Below, piece after piece: positions 9,901-14,120 of a stretch of 22,154 bases of DNA (its first letter is position 1; every line of letters begins with the position of its first letter). A program made the translations under genes and the position numbers. The notes under the pieces were generated by a model, which was not told where the DNA came from, made no database searches, and saw nothing but the letters and a program-made list of their open reading frames with translations. The DNA is from JBIKWM01 sp044356305 (GTDB taxonomy: Bacteria; Bacteroidota; Bacteroidia; UBA10329). Location of the stretch: assembly GCA_044356305.1 (NCBI GenBank), contig JBIKWM010000048.1:1-22154 (forward strand), given 5' to 3'.

Positions 9901-10412
9901 AACGCATCATCGAGAGCGGCAAACCACAAGTAGGCCTGTTCGACATCAACTGGCGCAAATGGGCTGCGGGCAACCCCACGGGGGCATCGCGGTCGCTGTT
10001 CCGCACCATGATTGATAGCCAACCGGTGGACAACGCCATCAGCGAGAAGGTGCAGCAGTTCTTGGGCGAACTGGCGGTGCTCGATCAGGCGGGCCGTCAG
10101 CAGCACATCGAGCAGATTGTGGCGGGCGAGATCGCGCAGGTTCTTAGAATCCCCATCGAGAACATCGACATGAACCGTGGCATCAACTTCCTCGGCATCG
10201 ACTCACTGATGGCCGTGGAGCTGGAGCGCGGTATCAATGGCCGCACGGGCGTGGAGATCTCCACCATGGAACTGCTCTCAGGCCCAACGGTGCCGCAACT
10301 GGCTCAGGTGGTGGCGAACAAACTGCCTGAGATAGGCGAAGTGAGCCTCGAAAGCGAACTCGACAACCTGAGCGAAGAAGAGCTGGATGCGCTGCTCAAG
10401 GCTGTGAGCTGA
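3975..10412 (+). CDS. Fully reducing type I polyketide synthase, KS-AT-DH-psiKR-ER-KR-ACP (mycocerosic-acid-synthase-like)
   Basis: The 2145-residue enzyme (numbered from the ATG at 3975; a TTG at 3954 is also in frame) carries a full reducing set. KS 12-440 has Cys186 (DTACSSS), His321 (EAHGTGT) and His361 (NIGHLE). AT 547-845 has Ser639 in GHSVGE and His741; TEVAQP (607-612) and VAYH (738-741) point to malonyl rather than methylmalonyl. DH 903-1180 has His936 and Asp1102 (HPSILDS); the HxxxGxxxxP motif has Asn at the Gly position. A non-catalytic KR half (1190-1405) precedes ER 1420-1745 (HNAAGAVG). KR 1762-1950 has TGGTAGFG, Ser1900, Tyr1913, Asn1917 and an LDD motif (B-type). ACP has Ser2077 in GIDSL. 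There is no methyltransferase or thioesterase. Length and order match mycocerosic-acid-synthase-like iterative enzymes (about 2,100 residues). A saturated, unbranched acyl chain is the inferred product; chain length, starter and release are unknown. Confidence 0.95.
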   Translation: MSNTINTSTTKEPIAIIGIGCRFPGGAHNPEQFWNVLAEGVDGIIDVPADRWDFRKFYDADKERIGKSHAKQAGFLQTRVDAFDPLFFGISPREAAVLDPQQRLLLELTWEAFEDAGLIEERLKGSNTGVFIGGFTLDNKLIQLGQLNREIMSSNTATSSTMVMLSNRISYTFDLRGPSVSMDTACSSSLVAAHYACQSIWSGESDLAITGGVSMMLTPEYPITMSKGQFLSDHSRCKAFDEDARGYVRGEGGGIIILKPLSKAIADNDSIYAVVRATGANQDGATNGITVPNPVSQASLVRKVYAQAGVSPSELGYVEAHGTGTKAGDPVEASALNEALSEGRNPDDKCFVGSVKTNIGHLEAGAGVAGLIKATLSVNKRKVLPNLHFHRANPKINFDELCLKVPTKVEEWPAGKERALASVNSFGYGGTNGHALVEGYVPAAERTFDTLKWLAADALRLFPFSARSEEALRQSVQRHIDFLSGDNIDVNAYHYSVAQRRSGHHNRLAVSANSLVDLKNKLSSWAEGGFMPGMVNGTANDDLKGRMVFVYTGMGPQWHAMGRELYFSEPVYRAKADECDRIFKSITGWSVVEEMLKPEAESRMARTEVAQPANFVLQAGLTALWNHWGIYADAVVGHSVGEVAAAYASGALSLEDALLVSYHRSRIQQTTAGQGTMLAIGVGEEEALRRLNGNPKISVAAINSFNAVTLAGEEAALKAFAEELQKENIFNRMLTVEVAYHSYQMEPLKDELFRSLATVKAHVPSIPLYSTVTGERVLGTDFGCEYWWHNVRQPVRFAKAISTLISDGYLSFIEVGPHPVTRTSINECLSAAGVQGHAIPSLKRGEPEVATITESLARLFTLGYNPDWTVLAPEAAFIKLPSYPWQKEVYWNETDRSREYRLGTPGHVFLNDNLRLPDPSWEVEINHHFLPWLDDHQVENKVVIPGAAYVEAGLALHEKEFGDAACTLQELRFNQVLVADPSKVQMLHTTYNRDTKVYQVYSREKGDHAGWQLHATGRMLEDTVHRNAPKLDLAALRNSFANKVEPNDLYATLTGMGLHYGPYFQGLKEIFIKENEVMCRIEGHASLDGNPDQYILHPSILDSAFQSMVALVADPRNTTPFVPVSIDRFVLYRSPGNAVWCHGQITDRTGVTIKGDLTFFNENGEVLARMTDLTCRAISNKAAEKEEVKAEWFYEPQWDAAEAPVSEEKASDILLISDKWDASAEALQKSLFDAGATVYAVSQGEKFAHSGNGWSMDFQSKEDYAKLTDEVLSRNVTQIVYVANSTAPSVESVLNTTMPAVLLANALSDKARDRSFNLSLVSFNAQGIKDDEKVTDLGSNALWGFAQLISNEYPWINTRLFDLDGSQNLGGLANELLGNAKDSEVAYRNGHRYLKQLVRAHVVDESAEKPKVAISCDEPVELMFGNSGRIEDLHHIRTEKRAPKADEIQVRVHSSSINFKDLLKVLGQISQDVLDGTYFGNAFGMECSGVITAVGSNVTEHKVGDEIVVATPDGCFSSYVTVKPVYWVKKPSTLKFEEAPVMIPYMTTIHGLVNVANIKAGEKVLIHNAAGAVGQAAIQVARWKGAEVFATAGTEDKREYLRKQGIKYVFNSRDLSFTEDILNVTKGYGMDAVINAIAGEGLYQSFRLLAPYGRFIEIGKRDIAQNTALPMSVFNRNITFAHIDIDRILRERYELSRSLLNTIYQGFEEGFFQAMPVKVFKADEAIDAYDYVRRSQHTGKVAISYHDCTVLVDEEMQQHTINPVGTYVITGGTAGFGLEIAKWLSEKGVKQLVLLSRSGIKSEEAKAAVAAMEANGTKVFAPATDITSEADVRSVVEKVKAEMSQLCGIFHGAMVLDDGFLNTMDRTRFDRVLQPKVKGALNLHAATEGINLDFFLSFSSISSVIGNAGQANYVAANSFLDGFAHWRRSKGLAATTVNLGVLAQVGVVARNSDVGHLLEGAGIKGFSTAMALESLERIIESGKPQVGLFDINWRKWAAGNPTGASRSLFRTMIDSQPVDNAISEKVQQFLGELAVLDQAGRQQHIEQIVAGEIAQVLRIPIENIDMNRGINFLGIDSLMAVELERGINGRTGVEISTMELLSGPTVPQLAQVVANKLPEIGEVSLESELDNLSEEELDALLKAVS

Positions 10413-10481
10413 GATAGGGGCGAGGGATATAGAACATCGGCTCTGGTTATCTCTCCGTGCATGACGACAAGCGGAGTTACC

Positions 10482-10489
10482 TAACTTTG
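10482..10489 (+). promoter_or_regulatory. -7 promoter element of the toxin-antitoxin operon
   Basis: TAACTTTG is a perfect match to the Bacteroidota -7 consensus TAnnTTTG. It lies 19 bases before the antitoxin ATG at 10509, so the transcript would have a very short leader. No TTG is present at the -33 position. Confidence 0.5.
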
Positions 10490-10500
10490 TAAACCAAAGT
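10484..10500. promoter_or_regulatory. Inverted repeat overlapping the antitoxin promoter, candidate operator
   Basis: ACTTTG (10484-10489) and CAAAGT (10495-10500) form a perfect 6-bp inverted repeat with a 5-base spacer (TAAAC). It overlaps the -7 element and ends 8 bases before the antitoxin start. Type II antitoxins normally bind such palindromes to repress their own operon, so this is the natural operator candidate. Confidence 0.5.
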
Positions 10501-10508
10501 GAAAGTAG

Positions 10509-10724
10509 ATGGCTCGGACTTATCATGTTGAGTTGCTGAATGAAGGTGTGTTGAATCTGCTCCGCGATATGGAACTGATGAAGCTCATCAAACTCACAGC
10601 CCAATCTACTGAGCGGAAAATTCCCGGTAAAAGACTCGTCAGCAAGTACAAAGGCGCCCTCTCTTCCAAATCTCTTGAGGACACCGACTCTCAGTTGCGA
10701 GAACTGCGTGACGGCTGGGAATGA
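10509..10724 (+). CDS. Type II antitoxin, VapB-like
   Basis: This 71-residue protein is identified mainly by position: it directly precedes a PIN-domain toxin and overlaps it by four bases (ATGA), the usual antitoxin-toxin arrangement. The N-terminal 35 residues are helical and should bind DNA. The C-terminal part (GKRLVSKYKGALSSKSLEDT, then an acidic end RELRDGWE) resembles the flexible toxin-neutralising tail seen in small VapB-type antitoxins. No clear AbrB or ribbon-helix-helix signature is visible, so the DNA-binding fold is uncertain. It should neutralise the VapC RNase and repress the operon through the palindrome at 10484-10500. Confidence 0.72.
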   Translation: MARTYHVELLNEGVLNLLRDMELMKLIKLTAQSTERKIPGKRLVSKYKGALSSKSLEDTDSQLRELRDGWE

Positions 10725-11107
10725 GCCACATTTGGGACACCAATACGGCCATCTATTACCTCCAGCGGCAATTCCCGCCAAAGGCCGAGGAGTTCATGGA
10801 CGGTGTCTTGCTCTCTGGCCCTCCTGTTATTTCTGCCATTACCGAGATTGAACTGCTCTGCTGGAAAACAGCAGATGAGAAAGACGAGGCTATTCTGCGA
10901 GAATTCATTGACGACTCTGTAGTCATCGAGTTGAACCGTGAAGTGAAGTTAGAAACGGCAAGAATCCGTAAAGCTCACCGCATCAAACTTCCCGATGCGA
11001 TCATTGCAGCCAGTGCGATAGTGTTCAAGTATCGGCTCATTACCCGAAACATTAGGGACTTCAAAGTCATTCCCGGACTTGACACCTTAAATCCGTGGGA
11101 TTTATAG
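10721..11107 (+). CDS. PIN-domain ribonuclease toxin, VapC family
   Basis: The 128-residue protein is a complete PIN-domain toxin, an Mg2+-dependent RNase that in studied members cuts tRNA or rRNA loops and stops translation. The acidic active-site residues are visible in order: Asp6 (IWDTNTAI), Glu42/Glu44 (ITEIELL), Asp92 (LPDAIIAASA) and Asp113 (TRNIRDF). The C-terminal ITRNIRDFKVIPGL matches the usual VapC ending. It overlaps the antitoxin gene by four bases, giving translational coupling. All catalytic residues are present, so the toxin is likely active. The pair lies between the PKS gene and a 45-base copy of the PKS 3' end, so it appears to have been placed in a former coding region. 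The RNA target cannot be deduced. Confidence 0.92.
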   Translation: MSHIWDTNTAIYYLQRQFPPKAEEFMDGVLLSGPPVISAITEIELLCWKTADEKDEAILREFIDDSVVIELNREVKLETARIRKAHRIKLPDAIIAASAIVFKYRLITRNIRDFKVIPGLDTLNPWDL

Positions 11108-11127
11108 CTCAACAGAAACGTTACATC

Positions 11128-11172
11128 CTGAGCGAAGAGGATCTGGAGGCGCTATTGAAGGCAGTGAGCTGA
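11128..11172 (+). pseudogene. Remnant of the 3' end of a second PKS gene
   Basis: These 45 bases encode LSEEDLEALLKAVS and a TGA stop, against LSEEELDALLKAVS and TGA at the end of the PKS (10368-10412). 38 of 45 bases match, and six of the seven differences are at third codon positions. The similarity continues 15 bases past both stops (13 of 15 identical: 10413-10427 and 11173-11187). There is no start codon or other coding sequence upstream, because the vapC stop is 20 bases before. The pattern suggests the tail of a diverged paralogue once under protein-level selection, rather than a recent duplication. Confidence 0.65.
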
Positions 11173-11179
11173 GTTAGGC

Positions 11180-11224
11180 GCGAGGGACAAAGGACAAGGA
11201 GCGAGGGACAATTAGGTCTCTCGC
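11180..11224 (+). repeat. 11-bp direct repeat and hairpin after the PKS remnant
   Basis: GCGAGGGACAA occurs at 11180-11190 and again at 11201-11211. The second copy also forms a hairpin: GCGAGGGAC (11201-11209) pairs with GTCTCTCGC (11216-11224), with one wobble and a 6-base loop, followed by CCTTTGTTTAT. It could act as a weak terminator for the toxin-antitoxin operon. Confidence 0.4.
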
Positions 11225-11454
11225 CCTTTGTTTATCTCAATGATTCAGCACCAGAGGTCCATTATAGGATGTCCGTGCCCCCTCACTCCATCCGTAGCAT
11301 GATCAGACCGGTTTAACCGCCTGCTGTGGCGTGACCGATCCGGAACGCCATGCTCCATAGCTCACCCTCCTTTTTTCTTGCATCAATGGCGTGGGTTCTG
11401 GACAATTGGTCAGGGCTTTTGCAGGTCGTATAACTCGTTTCTTCAGGTCAGATT

Positions 11455-11687
11455 CGACCTTGTTTTTACCCTCAGCGGATCTTTCCGTACCGCAAGCGTA
11501 CTTCTACAGTACCCAATCGTACTTCTACAGTACCCAAGCGGCTTTCTCCGGGTTTCCAGCGGCTTTCTGCGTACCGCAAGCGTACTTCTACAGTACCCAA
11601 GCGGCTTTCTCCGGGCTTCCAGCGGCTTTCTGCGTACCGCAAGCAGGCGCTGCCGTACCGTAGAAGCGCGCTGCTATACCATTGAAG
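11455..11687. repeat. Hierarchical minisatellite with a 21-bp period and a 63-bp higher-order unit
   Basis: Between 11476 and 11643 there are eight consecutive 21-base blocks. Two full 63-bp units at 11518-11580 and 11581-11643 differ at one base (T/C). Each unit is made of three blocks: CGTACTTCTACAGTACC..., CGGCTTTCTCCGGG... and CGGCTTTCTGCGTACC.... Most blocks end in CAAG or CCAG. Degenerate blocks extend the array to about 11455 and 11687. The first block type contains the small hairpin GTACT-TCTAC-AGTAC. Translated, the array gives heptapeptides such as AYFYSTQ, but there is no supporting start, signal or stop context, so it is treated as non-coding. Confidence 0.85.
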
Positions 11688-11743
11688 TCAGACCGATGTG
11701 CATCTGTACCCGCATGGCCACCGAAGCTGTCACAACGCGCTGA

Positions 11744-11785
11744 GACAATTCTTTGGACACTCCCGACAGTTCGTTGGACACTCTC
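11744..11785. repeat. Tandem 21-bp direct repeat
   Basis: Two adjacent 21-base copies (11744-11764 and 11765-11785) share 18 of 21 positions; the common pattern is GACAnTTCnTTGGACACTCnC. The repeat lies 56 bases after the larger 21-bp-period array but has an unrelated sequence. It could be a remnant of a mobile-element end or a protein-binding site. Confidence 0.7.
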
Positions 11786-11878
11786 GCGCAGAATGATCTC
11801 TATTCCATGAGAAATGGTCCTAACTCTTTAGGTACAGATGACCTACCTCGGCCTGCGGATAGCCATGGGGATATGATT

Positions 11879-12892
11879 CTATTTATTGTCGACATGTGAT
11901 AAAATTGGGGTCCTCAAATAATATGAAATGCGGATAATATGGGGCGTCAAGACGAATACGGACCATATGGCCATATTGCAGTGAATTATTTTATAGTGAT
12001 AGTTTATAGAGTATATGATTGTCGAGACAAGCAAAACCATCATGGCGTACTTAAAATTGACATTGAATTTAGAAAATCGCTTGAGGTGGCTGATGTTTGC
12101 TAATCTTTTCTGTTTTGAGTATTTCATATTTTTATCTGGATAATATTTCATTAGGAGAATAAAATTGTAGACAATATACATTGTCGAAATTCCTAGGAAA
12201 AAGTATGCCATCAGTATTGATATATGATCTTTAGAAATCGTAATACGCTCTATTTCAGGAAACATAAAAACCGCTATCGAATTGTCAATTGATAATATAG
12301 TGAGAATTATGCAACTTGAAATGCTCATTGTCAGTCGGGCCGATAGATTGAGTTCGTCTCTCCTGTATATCGCATAGATTGCGTATATCAATAAAGAAAT
12401 TGGGAGTAGGCAAAGTGATGTCAATTGCGAATAATAACGACAATTCTCTGCTCTGGACAGAATCCAGTATATAAATGCTGGTAGCTGAATAATCATGTCT
12501 CCAATGGTTATGTGAGAAATGAGATTTTTTTCGTGAATGAAAATTGAAACAAGGGCATAAATAGCGATGAACGAATAAGGCCAAATTTGTAAGTGACGGT
12601 CAAAATTGTAGTCATTGTGTACTGTGAAAATGAAGCTGATAACCAAACAGATAACCAATTTTAAAAAAACATCAATCCACTTCTCCATCAATCGAGTGCT
12701 TTCAAGAACCAATCCAAAAATCAATGCGATAATATTGTATGAAATATGGTCCGTGTTCGGAGAGGGAGTTCGGTAGGCATCAATGAATATGAGTACGAAC
12801 AGAACTATTGCAAACATTATAGTCTGCATCTTCATCCCAAAGGATTTGTGTATACGGTTGAATAGGGCTGATAATTTCATATTCATTATCAT
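11879..12892 (-). CDS. AT-rich orphan multi-pass membrane protein
   Basis: I do not recognise this 337-residue protein. It is strongly hydrophobic, with about nine or ten predicted membrane helices. Clear examples are MQTIMFAIVLFVLIFIDAY near the N-terminus, a segment centred on LKLVICLVISFIF and a later one centred on MAYFFLGISTMYIV. A basic cytoplasmic-looking loop (KYSKQKRLANISHLKRFSK) lies before the last two helices. The frame can start at a TTG at 12919, but three ATG codons follow closely (12892, 12886, 12880); the first is chosen. Base composition is far more AT-rich than all other genes in the window, roughly one-third GC by eye, with many ATA isoleucine codons. That is a strong sign of recent acquisition. 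It is an orphan: no same-strand neighbour and no function suggested by context. Confidence 0.7.
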   Translation of the reverse strand: MIMNMKLSALFNRIHKSFGMKMQTIMFAIVLFVLIFIDAYRTPSPNTDHISYNIIALIFGLVLESTRLMEKWIDVFLKLVICLVISFIFTVHNDYNFDRHLQIWPYSFIAIYALVSIFIHEKNLISHITIGDMIIQLPAFIYWILSRAENCRYYSQLTSLCLLPISLLIYAIYAIYRRDELNLSARLTMSISSCIILTILSIDNSIAVFMFPEIERITISKDHISILMAYFFLGISTMYIVYNFILLMKYYPDKNMKYSKQKRLANISHLKRFSKFNVNFKYAMMVLLVSTIIYSINYHYKIIHCNMAIWSVFVLTPHIIRISYYLRTPILSHVDNK

Positions 12893-13080
12893 TGAGTTTG
12901 GTGAACTTTTAATACTCAAATCGATTGTCTATTTTGATTAGTCATCAGCTGAAAATTGGTGAATAACTCATTTCAATGCGGTCTATAATCAAAAGCACAG
13001 CCACGTTGCAATAATAGCGGGTCATTCGATTCAGTACACATGACTACTTCATATCTCTGACCACCATGAGGACGGTCGGG

Positions 13081-13095
13081 GACCTTCGCACCCGC
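13081..13095 (+). promoter_or_regulatory. Promoter-like element before the lipid kinase gene
   Basis: GACCTTCGCACCCGC shares 13 of 14 bases (ACCTTCGCrCCCGC) with 32-45 upstream of the peroxiredoxin gene. The two copies end 71 and 75 bases before their start codons. It resembles a -7 element followed by a transcription start, although the TA of the consensus is GA here. Confidence 0.3.
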
Positions 13096-13166
13096 ATTGT
13101 TCCAAGCAAATGCCACAGGCCTATTTTTACCGCCCCGCCACCCAGTGCCACCGCTAAGCGCACACC

Positions 13167-14120
13167 ATGCATCCTGACGAACCTCTTATCATCATCAATC
13201 CCAGCTCGGGCAGTGGCCGCTGCGGGCGCGAATGGCCCAAGGTGATGCGGCAGCTCAACGCTGCGGGTTTCCGTTTCGGGCACCGCATGAGCGAACGGCC
13301 CGGCCACATACAGCAGATCGTGGCCGAGGAACTGGCGGCCGGACGCACAAGGCTGATCAGCTTCGGGGGCGATGGCACCATTAGCGCCATGGTGAACGGG
13401 GTGATGGGGCAGCATGCCGTTCCTACCGATGCACCCCTGTTGGCCCACCTACCTGGCGGCACCGGCAACGACTGGGGCCGCACCTACGCCATTCCATCCA
13501 AGGTGGAGGAGTGGGTTGCCATGTACAGGCGCCAACGGGTATTTGCCCACGATGCGGGCATCATTGACCTCCATACCCCTGGTGGCCCAAAGCGCCACTG
13601 GTTTGTCAACATCGTGGGCATGGCCTACGACAGCCAAGTGGTGAAGGTGATAGACGAGATGAGGCTGCATAAGTCATTCATACAAGGTAAAATGCTCTAT
13701 CAATATGTGATATTGAAAGAGCTCATAGGATTTAGCACCCCGATGCTCGATGTGACCATGGACGGGGTGACCGAGCGCACACCCGTATTCAACATGGCCA
13801 TTGGGATATGCCGCTACAATGGCGATGGGATGAGGCCCTGCAAAGATGCCGACCCGGCCGATGGTCTGCTGGACATCATGCTGGTGCGCGACATGCCCCG
13901 CCTGCGTGTGGTGAGGGACCTGCCCCTGTTGCGCAGCGGCAAGCTGGAAGGGCACCCGTACATCAGCCTGCACCGTTGTGCACGGATGGAGGTGCGGCAC
14001 ACCGCAACGCCCGACCTCGTTGAGGCCGATGGCGACTCGGTGGGGCACACTCCGGCCACATTCAGCGTGGCCCAGCGGGCCCTGCGTTTCATTGTGAACA
14101 AGTTGCCTGACGAGGCATGA
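13167..14120 (+). CDS. Diacylglycerol kinase-family lipid kinase (YegS/BmrU type)
   Basis: The 317-residue protein has the catalytic domain of the DAG kinase/sphingosine kinase family. The nucleotide-binding elements are IIINPSSGSGRCG (residues 8-20), GGDGT (67-71) and LPGGTGNDWGR (95-105). The C-terminal beta-sandwich half, with MAIGICRYNGDGMRPCKDADPADGLLDIMLV, is also typical and carries the conserved D-x-DG segment. Bacterial members phosphorylate diacylglycerol or related lipids at the inner membrane for phospholipid recycling; the exact lipid is not predictable. The length is normal for the family and nothing is missing. The stop codon overlaps the start of the transporter gene by four bases (ATGA at 14117-14120), so the two are translationally coupled. 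Confidence 0.92.
   Translation: MHPDEPLIIINPSSGSGRCGREWPKVMRQLNAAGFRFGHRMSERPGHIQQIVAEELAAGRTRLISFGGDGTISAMVNGVMGQHAVPTDAPLLAHLPGGTGNDWGRTYAIPSKVEEWVAMYRRQRVFAHDAGIIDLHTPGGPKRHWFVNIVGMAYDSQVVKVIDEMRLHKSFIQGKMLYQYVILKELIGFSTPMLDVTMDGVTERTPVFNMAIGICRYNGDGMRPCKDADPADGLLDIMLVRDMPRLRVVRDLPLLRSGKLEGHPYISLHRCARMEVRHTATPDLVEADGDSVGHTPATFSVAQRALRFIVNKLPDEA

Larger units (their letters stand above)
11188..11878. other. Gene-poor accessory spacer
   Basis: About 690 bases without a credible gene. Reading frames of up to 121 codons are open at 11378-11743, but they arise from a repeat whose 21-base period leaves several frames free of stops, and two frames are open at once. The stretch contains a weak hairpin (11201-11224), a 21-bp-period array (11455-11687) and a 21-bp direct repeat (11744-11785). 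Between 11230 and 11450 I see no structure. No transposase fragment or recognisable insertion-sequence end was found. Confidence 0.6.

Noticed and set aside
10413..11187. Toxin-antitoxin pair as a transposon insertion with target-site duplication
   Set aside because: The flanking copies are 38 of 45 identical with mainly third-position differences, which does not fit a recent duplication; no transposase or terminal inverted repeats are seen.
11455..11687. CRISPR array
   Set aside because: Blocks are contiguous 21-base units without unique spacers, and no cas gene is present.
11378..11743. Open frames with heptapeptide repeats (AYFYSTQ-type)
   Set aside because: Two overlapping frames are open together because the DNA repeat has a 21-base period; no signal peptide, credible start context or conserved flanks support a protein.
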